Positions 1 through 5,795 of a DNA stretch of 7,240 nucleotides are shown here, piece by piece. Source of the stretch: Bacteroidales bacterium UBA6117 (GTDB taxonomy: Bacteria; Bacteroidota; Bacteroidia; Bacteroidales; VadinHA17); assembly GCA_002428385.1 (NCBI GenBank), contig DIWB01000042.1:1-7240 (forward strand), read 5' to 3'. The notes beneath the pieces are model-generated. The model was not told where the DNA came from, did no database searches, and saw nothing but the letters and a program-made list of their open reading frames with translations. How positions within the stretch are numbered: the stretch's first letter is position 1; each line of letters opens with the position of its first letter. A program made the translations under genes and the position numbers.

Positions 1-1757
1 AGTCCTCTGCAGACGTTGGCCCTGCATTTCCTGTCGAATATGTGTTCCTCGAACTCCTCCCTGAAGTTAAGCAGGGCGCTCATAAACGGATTCGGTGCAG
101 TCTGACCGAGACCGCAAAGGGAAGTGTCTTTCATTACAGTCGAGATGGTTTCAAGCTGCATGACTCCCTTGAATCTTTCAAGGGTTGTTCCTGATTCCTC
201 GTTGGCCGGCTTTTTTATTACGCTTTCAAGTATTTCGAGCATTCTTCCGGTTCCTTCGCGGCAGGGTATGCATTTTCCACAGCTTTCCCTCCTTATGAAT
301 TCCATGTAATACCTCACCAGGTCGACCATGCACGAAGTCTCGTCGATTACAACAAATCCGCCTGCACCCATAACGATTCCCTTTTCCTTCATCGACTCGA
401 ATGCGATCGGGGTGTCAATGTCACCGGCGGCAATAAATGTACCGGAAGCCCCTCCCATCTGAACCGCCTTGAAATCCTTTCCGTCCCGTATACCGTCTAC
501 AATATCCTCGACGACTGTCCGGATAGTGGTGCCCATCTCGACCTCAATCACACCCGACATTCGTCCGCGGCCGGTTATGGCCAGGATTTTTGTTCCCGGA
601 CTCTTTTCGGTACCTAATCCCCTGAACCATTCGGGGCCGTTCTGCATGATCAGCGGGACATTCATAAGAGTCTCCACATTGTTGATTACCGTGGGTTTCC
701 CTGCAAGGCCCGAAGTTGTCGGATAGGGAGGCTTGAGCTGGGGCATTCCCCTTTTTCCCTCGAGGCTGTTGATAAGAGCGGTTTCCTCGCCGCAGACGAA
801 AGCCCCTGGTTCAATCTTTACAGATATTTCGAGATTGTATCCGCTGGAGTATATGTTATGGCCGATAATGCCGTAATCCCTCGCCAGAGCAAGAGCTTTC
901 TGAAGCCTTTCCAGGGCATGGGCGGAGCCCGATTTGAGATAGACTATCGCATTTGATGCGCCTATTGCGTATGCAGAAATGGCCATTCCCTCAATAAGAC
1001 GGTGGGGGTCACTTTCGAGAATGGTCCGGTCGCTGAACGAACCCGGATCACTTTCCTTGGCATTGCATATCAGGTAGCGCGAATTGGAAGGTGTTGCAAG
1101 AGCCTGTTTCCATTTCAGGCCGGTGGAATAACCTCCCCCGCTCCTGCCCCTCAGGCCGCTGCGTTCAATAATGTCACAAACCTCCTCATATGTATAATGC
1201 CGGATCGTTTTTACGAATGTCCGGTAGCCTCCCCTGGCAATATATTCCTCAATACTTTCCGGATTGTAGCATCCGCAGTTCCCGAGCACTATCCTTTTCT
1301 GGAGGGCGAAGAATGGAAGTTCGTTCATAAAGGAAATCCCGGGCCACAGACCGAATCCCTTTTCGCCGGTCTGCCCGAGCAGGTCATCTTCATTTATGTC
1401 GCTGTGGAAAACCCCGTTAAGAAGAGGTTCCACCTTTTCCTCAGTGATATTCCTGAAAAAGAGCCGGTTTTTTCCAGGCATCTGAATGCAGACCAGGGGC
1501 TCAAAGTTGGCCGGACCTGCACAGCCCACTGTTACCACTTCCGCCGAGGGCTGGTTATCGCTTACATACGACCTGATGGCATTTAATGTTTTGTCGGCGC
1601 CTGCTATTATTGAACTGGAATTAAAGGTGACATGGATCACGGGCACATCTGTCCTGTCGCGGCGCACCTTCTGCAATACCTTTTCCGTTTCGGAAGTGAG
1701 AGTATCGGATTCAAACAACAATACCTTCTGTATGAGGAATGTTTTTAAATCTTCCAT
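1..1757 (-). CDS. nuoF: NuoF/HydB-type NADH-binding flavoprotein subunit, 3' end cut by the window edge
   Basis: This is the NADH-oxidising, FMN-binding electron-entry subunit of an NADH-linked [FeFe] hydrogenase or related complex (HydB/HndC type). The minus-strand frame is open for 585 codons from ATG 1757-1755 to position 1, with no stop. Residues about 1-140 form a thioredoxin-like domain; residues about 190-560 are the NuoF core. Visible motifs are GLRGRSGGGYSTG (201-213, FMN/NAD loop), NAKESDPGSF (232-241), CGEETALI (322-329), and the N3 [4Fe-4S] site SCGKCIPCR (C493, C496, C499) with the fourth ligand C548. The end, C578-x4-C583, matches the linker before the C-terminal 2[4Fe-4S] domain of HydB proteins; that domain must lie outside the window. 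Its N-terminal extension and this C-terminus fit HydB better than respiratory complex I NuoF (about 445 residues). Oddities: three of four N-terminal [2Fe-2S] cysteines are absent, and Lys234 replaces the usual Asp. The start directly abuts the nuoE stop codon, so translation is probably coupled. Confidence 0.93.
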   Translation of the reverse strand, partial: MEDLKTFLIQKVLLFESDTLTSETEKVLQKVRRDRTDVPVIHVTFNSSSIIAGADKTLNAIRSYVSDNQPSAEVVTVGCAGPANFEPLVCIQMPGKNRLFFRNITEEKVEPLLNGVFHSDINEDDLLGQTGEKGFGLWPGISFMNELPFFALQKRIVLGNCGCYNPESIEEYIARGGYRTFVKTIRHYTYEEVCDIIERSGLRGRSGGGYSTGLKWKQALATPSNSRYLICNAKESDPGSFSDRTILESDPHRLIEGMAISAYAIGASNAIVYLKSGSAHALERLQKALALARDYGIIGHNIYSSGYNLEISVKIEPGAFVCGEETALINSLEGKRGMPQLKPPYPTTSGLAGKPTVINNVETLMNVPLIMQNGPEWFRGLGTEKSPGTKILAITGRGRMSGVIEVEMGTTIRTVVEDIVDGIRDGKDFKAVQMGGASGTFIAAGDIDTPIAFESMKEKGIVMGAGGFVVIDETSCMVDLVRYYMEFIRRESCGKCIPCREGTGRMLEILESVIKKPANEESGTTLERFKGVMQLETISTVMKDTSLCGLGQTAPNPFMSALLNFREEFEEHIFDRKCRANVCRG

Positions 1758-2228
1758 TTAGTCGTTGTCAATTATGTACTTAAGCTTTCTGATAAGTTCG
1801 GGTACCTGTTCAGGCTGCACATGGATATGGTATTCATCGTTTATCATGATCACGGGTCCATGGTAACAGCCTCCCATACAGGTCACTGTCTCGAGACTGA
1901 AATTCCCGTTTCGTGTCGTTTGCCCCGGTTCAATCCTGAGCTCTTCCCTGAATTTATCTATTACGGCCTTCGATCCGTTCATAAAGCATGTGGTGCCGTT
2001 GCAAAGCTTTATGTGAATCTTTCCGGCGGGAAAGAACCTGAACTGGTCATAAAAAGTTGCCAGTCCGAAAATTTTCGTCGTACTCAGTCCCAGATGGCTT
2101 CCCACCCTTACAATGGCTTCCTCGGAGATATAACCGTCAGCCTCCTGTATATCCTGAAGCAGGGGGATCAGTTCTTCACGCCGGCCCTGCTTGTACTTGC
2201 TTAAGATATTGTCGAGGTCTGCTGCCAT
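1758..2228 (-). CDS. nuoE: NuoE/HydC-type thioredoxin-like [2Fe-2S] subunit of NADH-linked hydrogenase
   Basis: This small iron-sulfur subunit pairs with the NuoF/HydB flavoprotein and carries electrons between FMN and the other clusters. The protein has 156 residues, the usual size for NuoE/HydC. Residues 1-65 form the helical N-terminal domain, with the typical segment around the FGLATFYDQF stretch (54-63). Residues 70-150 form the thioredoxin-fold [2Fe-2S] domain, with all four ligands in standard spacing: C76-x4-C81 (LCNGTTCFMNGS) and C117-x3-C121 (CMGGCYHGP). The ATG at 2228-2226 is preceded by AAAGG with no spacer, so there is no normal Shine-Dalgarno. It is the first gene of the leftward operon; the TAA stop (1760-1758) directly touches the nuoF ATG. 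The probable promoter is at 2252-2259 and a Rex-like operator lies upstream. Family assignment is secure; hydrogenase rather than complex I is inferred from the neighbours. Confidence 0.95.
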   Translation of the reverse strand: MAADLDNILSKYKQGRREELIPLLQDIQEADGYISEEAIVRVGSHLGLSTTKIFGLATFYDQFRFFPAGKIHIKLCNGTTCFMNGSKAVIDKFREELRIEPGQTTRNGNFSLETVTCMGGCYHGPVIMINDEYHIHVQPEQVPELIRKLKYIIDND

Positions 2229-2251
2229 CCTTTCAAATAATGAATATATTC

Positions 2252-2259
2252 CAAATATA
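2252..2259 (-). promoter_or_regulatory. Bacteroidota-type -7 element for the nuoEF operon
   Basis: On the minus strand this reads TATATTTG, an exact match to the Bacteroidota -7 consensus TAnnTTTG. It would start transcription near 2247 and leave a leader of about 20 bases before the nuoE ATG. The nearest TTTG (minus strand, 2279-2276) is only 16 bases away, shorter than the roughly 20 expected for a -33 element, so the upstream half is weak. A second option further up is TTATTTTG (2283-2276) with ATTG (2305-2302) 18 bases upstream, which would place the Rex-like site over the -33 element. Confidence 0.5.
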
Positions 2260-2286
2260 AAGAAATTTGTTGTTACAAAATAAACA

Positions 2287-2304
2287 TTGTTATTTTATTA
2301 ACAA
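2287..2304. promoter_or_regulatory. Putative Rex (NADH/NAD+-sensing repressor) operator
   Basis: The 18 bases read TTGTTATTTTATTAACAA. The clostridial-type Rex operator consensus is TTGTTAANNNNTTAACAA, so 13 of the 14 defined positions match (T replaces A at position 7). Including one flanking base on each side, it contains a perfect 7-bp inverted repeat, ATTGTTA/TAACAAT, with a 6-bp spacer (arms 2286-2292 and 2299-2305). It lies in the divergent region between nuoE and the ferredoxin gene, 58 bases from the nuoE start codon. Rex represses fermentative and hydrogenase genes when NADH/NAD+ is low, which suits an NADH-consuming hydrogenase. The match is seen in the sequence; Rex binding is inferred, and AT-rich DNA makes a chance palindrome possible. 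Confidence 0.6.
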
Positions 2305-2321
2305 TAATTAGTAATTAACCT

Positions 2322-2402
2322 ATGACAATCAGCGAAATGGTTGGGTTGTTTGGTCTGTATGAGGATGAAAGCCCGGAAAATATTATTACATTTGAGCTTT
2401 AA
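2322..2402 (+). other. 26-codon open frame upstream of the ferredoxin gene, doubtful leader peptide or remnant
   Basis: An ATG at 2322 opens a 26-residue frame starting MTISEMVGLFGLYEDE and ending at TAA 2400-2402. It is in the same frame as the ferredoxin start at 2424, with only that stop and seven further sense codons between them. It starts 17 bases after the Rex-like site. The composition is protein-like (acidic, with a hydrophobic helix), but I recognise no family, and no promoter or ribosome site is evident before it. The candidate -7 element of the ferredoxin gene lies inside it, which argues that it is not translated from that promoter. It could be a leader peptide, a remnant of a lost N-terminal region, or chance. 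Confidence 0.2.
2387..2394 (+). promoter_or_regulatory. Candidate -7 element for the ferredoxin-hydrogenase-SpoIIE operon
   Basis: TACATTTG matches the Bacteroidota -7 consensus TAnnTTTG exactly, and it would give a leader of about 25 bases before the ferredoxin ATG at 2424. No TTTG or TTG stands at the expected distance upstream (around 2363-2367); the nearest TTTG, 2349-2352, is 34 bases away. The call therefore rests on the -7 match and position alone. Confidence 0.4.
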
Positions 2403-2423
2403 GTTGTTTTCATCAGGCATCGG

Positions 2424-2678
2424 ATGCAGCAAAAAATTGAAATGCAGATTTGTATGGGCAGTTCCTGCTTCTCGCGGGGAAATCGTGATGTAGTGAACTA
2501 TATCAGGGATTATCTCAAGAAGAATCATCTTGAGGACAAGATAGTTTTCAAGGGAGCAAGATGCATGAATCTTTGCAGCAACGGTCCGAATCTGAGGATA
2601 AATGACAGGATAATAGAGGGCGTAACACTGGCAAAAATTGATGCCATACTTGAAAAGGAGATCGGGAATATCAGGTAG
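2424..2678 (+). CDS. Thioredoxin-like [2Fe-2S] ferredoxin (HydD/NuoE C-terminal-like)
   Basis: This 84-residue soluble protein is a stand-alone thioredoxin-fold [2Fe-2S] ferredoxin, similar to the C-terminal half of NuoE and to the small ferredoxins found in [FeFe]-hydrogenase gene clusters. All four ligands are present in family spacing: C10-x4-C15 (CMGSSCFSRGN) and C47-x3-C51 (CMNLCSNGPNLRI). It probably passes electrons between the NADH module and the hydrogenase-like protein encoded 21 bases downstream; partners are inferred from position. There is no Shine-Dalgarno. The ATG at 2424 is taken as the start, but ATG 2442 (Met7) would also leave the whole fold intact. It is the first gene of the rightward three-gene set and is divergent from nuoE. 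Confidence 0.9.
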   Translation: MQQKIEMQICMGSSCFSRGNRDVVNYIRDYLKKNHLEDKIVFKGARCMNLCSNGPNLRINDRIIEGVTLAKIDAILEKEIGNIR

Positions 2679-2699
2679 GATTCCAATCACTGATTATTT

Positions 2700-4586
2700 A
2701 TGAACGACAGAAAGCCAATCTTTTATATCAACGACCAAAAATGCCGGAATTCATATTCCTGCGTCAGGGTCTGTCCTGTGAATGCCATAGAGGTGAGGGC
2801 GCAGAAAAAGCATCCGACCATAGTAAATGAAAGATGCATCGGGTGCGGCCTTTGTTTCATTGCATGTTCTCCGCGGGCTATTGAATTCCGCGATTCAAAG
2901 GAAGAAGTCAAAAAGCTGCTGGCATCAGAGCGCAAGACAGCCGCACTTGTAGCGCCGAGCATAGCATCGGAATTTGACGACATTACCGATTACAGGAAGT
3001 TTGTGAGCATGCTGAGGGCGCTGGGCTTCGATTATGTTCATGAAGACTCTTTCGGAGTTGACCTGATCGCCTCAAAGTACGCGGATCTTTTTGAACAGGC
3101 TGAGGGGAAGTATTATATAACAACCAATTGTCCTGTAATAGTAAAGCTTATCGAGAAGTATCATCCGGAGCTTCTTACCAACCTGGCTCCACTGGTTTCG
3201 CCCATGATGGCAACTGCATTGGTTGTAAAGGAGCTTTACGGTGAAGATGTTGCAACAATTTTCATAGGTCCCTGCATCGACAATAAGGACGAGGCTGTCG
3301 ACCACAAGGATGGCAAACTTGTCGACGGGGTTCTCACCTTCATTGAGCTGAGACAGCTATTTGATGAGTTCGACATACAGGAAAGGACAGTCAGGATGTC
3401 GGATTTTGATCCTCCCTACGGTCACTGGGGAGCCCTCTACCCTCTTCCTGCAGGAATACTCCAGGCTGCCGGCATCAAGCGGGATATTGCTGTCAGCGGT
3501 GTTATTACGGCTGCCGGAAGGGAAGATGTCTTCGAAGGCCTGAATGACTTTGAGAAGTACATTGATACTATCCGCCATCACTTCAACCTCTTTTTTTGTC
3601 ATGGCTGTCTGCTGGGTCCCGGGATGGAAACTCACAATGAAAGGTTCAAGAGAAGGGCGCTTGTCAGGCTCTATGCCGAGAAAAGGGTTGGAAAGCTCGA
3701 CAAGAACCAATGGGAAAAAGACATGAAACGCTGGTCGAAGCTCGATTTCTCAAGGGACTTTCATCCCAACGACCAGAGGATACCCGAACCGCCGGAGGAA
3801 GCGATAGCTGAGGTGATGAAGATAATTGGCAGGGAAGACATCAATGACACACTCGATTGCGGGGCCTGCGGCTATCAGTCGTGCCGCCATTTTGCCTCAA
3901 CCGTCGCAAAGGGGCTTGCGGTGCCTGAGATGTGCCACACCTACAACCTGAGGAACAAGCAGGAATACATAGAGACGCTGAGGCAGACTAACAGGAAGCT
4001 TGCCGAGACCAAGAAGGCGCTGAAAGAATCGGAGGAGCTTGCCATGAGGGAAAAGGAAATGGCTCAAAGCGCTTCCGACATGATGAACAACATGCTTGAG
4101 AAGCTTCCCTCGGGGGTGGTAATAGTTGATAACAACCTCAAGGTGCTTCATTCGAACGTGAGCTTCATAAACATCTTAGGAGAAGATGCGAAAGCCGTTT
4201 CTGAGATCATTCCCGGACTGGTCGGAGCTGATCTGAAAACTCTTCTTCCCTTCAACGTCTATAATATGTTCTCCTATGTGCTCAAGGAAGATGAGCCCGT
4301 GGTGAGCAAGGACATCCATTACGAGGACAGCATGCTCAACGTATCGATTTTCCCGATAAAGAAGAACAGGATGTGCGGCGCCATAATAAGGGATCTCTAC
4401 TCTCCTGAGGTTCAGGGAGAGGAGGTTATAAACAGGGTAAGCGACGTTATCGAAAAGAACCTCGAAATGGTTCAGAAAATAGGTTTCCTCCTGGGAGAAG
4501 GCGCATCAGAAACCGAGCAAATGCTTAATTCAATTATTGAGTCGTACAGGAAAAAGTCGCTTGTAAAAAAAGACCCACGGCAGTAA
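2700..4586 (+). CDS. [FeFe]-hydrogenase-like sensor: 2[4Fe-4S], H-cluster domain, FeS domain and PAS (HydS/group C-like)
   Basis: This 628-residue multidomain redox protein is probably a sensor rather than a bulk catalyst. Residues 10-62 form a 2[4Fe-4S] ferredoxin domain: C15, Ser18, C21, C25P (second ligand replaced by Ser) and C46-C49-C52-C56 (complete). Residues about 80-365 are the hydrogenase large-subunit domain. Its H-cluster motifs are altered: TTNCP (C144), GPCIDNKDE (C192) and FFCHGCLLGPG (C300, C303). The four cubane ligands remain, but the proton-relay Cys and cyanide-contacting Lys are Asn143 and Asn195. Residues 387-412 (CGACGYQSC...C; C387, C390, C395, C412) form an FeS domain of the RnfB/CO-dehydrogenase-gamma type. 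A coiled coil (about 416-460) leads to a PAS domain (about 462-565; LPSGVVIVD) and a helical tail. No signal peptide or membrane segment is visible, so it should be cytoplasmic. It lies 6 bases before the SpoIIE phosphatase gene, its likely output. Domain order matches the putative sensory group C [FeFe] hydrogenases. The sensor role is inferred and H-cluster occupancy is uncertain. Confidence 0.9.
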   Translation: MNDRKPIFYINDQKCRNSYSCVRVCPVNAIEVRAQKKHPTIVNERCIGCGLCFIACSPRAIEFRDSKEEVKKLLASERKTAALVAPSIASEFDDITDYRKFVSMLRALGFDYVHEDSFGVDLIASKYADLFEQAEGKYYITTNCPVIVKLIEKYHPELLTNLAPLVSPMMATALVVKELYGEDVATIFIGPCIDNKDEAVDHKDGKLVDGVLTFIELRQLFDEFDIQERTVRMSDFDPPYGHWGALYPLPAGILQAAGIKRDIAVSGVITAAGREDVFEGLNDFEKYIDTIRHHFNLFFCHGCLLGPGMETHNERFKRRALVRLYAEKRVGKLDKNQWEKDMKRWSKLDFSRDFHPNDQRIPEPPEEAIAEVMKIIGREDINDTLDCGACGYQSCRHFASTVAKGLAVPEMCHTYNLRNKQEYIETLRQTNRKLAETKKALKESEELAMREKEMAQSASDMMNNMLEKLPSGVVIVDNNLKVLHSNVSFINILGEDAKAVSEIIPGLVGADLKTLLPFNVYNMFSYVLKEDEPVVSKDIHYEDSMLNVSIFPIKKNRMCGAIIRDLYSPEVQGEEVINRVSDVIEKNLEMVQKIGFLLGEGASETEQMLNSIIESYRKKSLVKKDPRQ

Positions 4587-4592
4587 CACACA

Positions 4593-5777
4593 GTGTATAA
4601 AGATTTTTACATAGAAGTAAACAGTCAGCAAAGAAATCACGACGGTGAAAGGATTTGCGGCGATGTCTTCCTGAATAAGTACATCAAGGAGGAAGACAGG
4701 GTAATTGCCGTGCTGTCGGACGGTATGGGACACGGAGTAAAGGCTAATGTTCTTGCCACCCTTACTGCTACAATGGCTCTCAATTTCACAAGAGAACACA
4801 AGGAGGTGGACCGCATAGCGGAGATAATAATGAACACCCTTCCCGTATGTAGCGAGAGAATGATAAGCTATTCGACATTCACCATAGTTGATATTGAGAG
4901 CAGCGGGAGCGTTAATATCCTTGAGTACGACAATCCGTCGACAATTATACTGAGGGGATCGGATATCTTCGATCCCTCCTGGAAGGAGGTTGTCCTCAAC
5001 AAGGGGAAAAATGCCGGAAAAGTCCTGAAGACATGCACCTTTATGCCTTCAAAGGAAGACAGGATAATATTTTTTTCCGACGGAGCCGCTCAGAGCGGTA
5101 TGGGTAGCGAGGCGTTTCCCTTCGGATGGGGAAGAGATGATATTGCATCCTATGCATCGACCCTGGTGAAAGGAGATATTTCGATGTCAGCTTTAAACCT
5201 GTCGGGGAAGATTGTCACCATGGCCCATAAGAACGATGCCTACAAGGCAAAGGATGACATTTCATGCGCCACCATCTATTTCCGCGAGCCGAGGAAACTG
5301 CTACTCTGTACCGGTCCTCCATACGAAAAGGAAAAGGACAGGGACCTCGCCTTCAAGGTGAAGGAATACAAGGGCAAGGTGATCCTCTGCGGAGGCACAA
5401 CTGCCGATGTTGTGGCCCGGGAGCTTAACAAGGCAATCATAGATGAACTGATCTTTGAAGATCCCGAACTGCCGCCCGAAAGTTTTATTGAGGGCATCGA
5501 TCTGGTTACCGAAGGCATCCTCACCCTTCAGAAAGTAAATGAGATCCTGAAATCGTACAATAACAGCGTCAGGCTGGGGAAAGGTCCGGCCGACAAGATA
5601 GTGAGGCTTCTGATGGAGAGCGATGAGATCCATTTCGTCATCGGAACAAGGATCAATGTGGCTCATCAGGATCCCACGCTGCCTGTCGATCTGGAGATAA
5701 GAAGGACTGTTGTAAAAAGGATCGCCAGGCTCCTTGAGGAGAAATGGATAAAGAAGATCAGTTTCGAATATATCTGA
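4593..5777 (+). CDS. SpoIIE-family PP2C-type serine/threonine phosphatase with extra C-terminal domain
   Basis: This 394-residue cytoplasmic protein probably dephosphorylates a serine or threonine protein in a partner-switching or kinase/phosphatase relay. Residues about 5-225 form the SpoIIE/PP2C domain with all expected metal-binding acidic residues: GDVF (Asp24), SDGMGHG (Asp43), FFSDGAAQ (Asp163) and DDISCA (Asp221-Asp222). Residues about 228-394 form a second domain that I cannot name; conspicuous stretches are CGGTTADVVAREL (266-278), EGIDLVTEGIL (300-310) and HFVIGTRINVAHQDP (347-361). SpoIIE proteins beside hydrogenase genes in anaerobes often share this tail, as far as I recall. The start is GTG 4593: the first in-frame ATG lies inside the SDGMGHG motif, so a later start would break the domain. 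It begins 6 bases after the upstream stop, so it is cotranscribed with the hydrogenase-like sensor. No kinase, anti-sigma factor or antagonist is encoded in the window. Confidence 0.93.
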   Translation: MYKDFYIEVNSQQRNHDGERICGDVFLNKYIKEEDRVIAVLSDGMGHGVKANVLATLTATMALNFTREHKEVDRIAEIIMNTLPVCSERMISYSTFTIVDIESSGSVNILEYDNPSTIILRGSDIFDPSWKEVVLNKGKNAGKVLKTCTFMPSKEDRIIFFSDGAAQSGMGSEAFPFGWGRDDIASYASTLVKGDISMSALNLSGKIVTMAHKNDAYKAKDDISCATIYFREPRKLLLCTGPPYEKEKDRDLAFKVKEYKGKVILCGGTTADVVARELNKAIIDELIFEDPELPPESFIEGIDLVTEGILTLQKVNEILKSYNNSVRLGKGPADKIVRLLMESDEIHFVIGTRINVAHQDPTLPVDLEIRRTVVKRIARLLEEKWIKKISFEYI

Positions 5778-5778
5778 T

Positions 5779-5788
5779 CCCGGCCGGG
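5779..5788. terminator. Short GC palindrome between convergent genes, possible weak terminator
   Basis: CCCGGCCGGG is a perfect 10-bp palindrome sitting in the 18-base gap between the SpoIIE stop (5777) and the DUF1697 stop (5796). Its place between two convergent genes suggests bidirectional termination. It has no loop bases and no T-run follows on either strand, so it is not a normal intrinsic terminator. Confidence 0.2.
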
Positions 5789-5795
5789 GAAACAG

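Noticed and set aside
1002..1586. A 194-codon plus-strand open frame, with smaller ones at 124-309, 469-726 and 1486-1761
   Set aside because: All lie antisense to the nuoF frame, which has clear family motifs along its whole length. The plus-strand translations show no recognisable domain.
1..1757. Possible frameshift or pseudogene in the flavoprotein gene
   Set aside because: Codon-by-codon reading on the minus strand shows one unbroken frame of 585 codons with motifs in the correct order. The missing end is due only to the window edge.
1758..2228. NuoE/NuoF as part of respiratory complex I
   Set aside because: The flavoprotein has a HydB-type N-terminal thioredoxin domain and a C-x4-C linker leading to a C-terminal extension, and the neighbours are hydrogenase-like. 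Complex I remains possible only if its other subunits lie beyond the left edge.
2298..2690. A 130-codon minus-strand open frame across the intergenic region and ferredoxin gene
   Set aside because: It is antisense to the ferredoxin gene, whose four cysteines in family spacing make it the real gene. The translated product resembles nothing.
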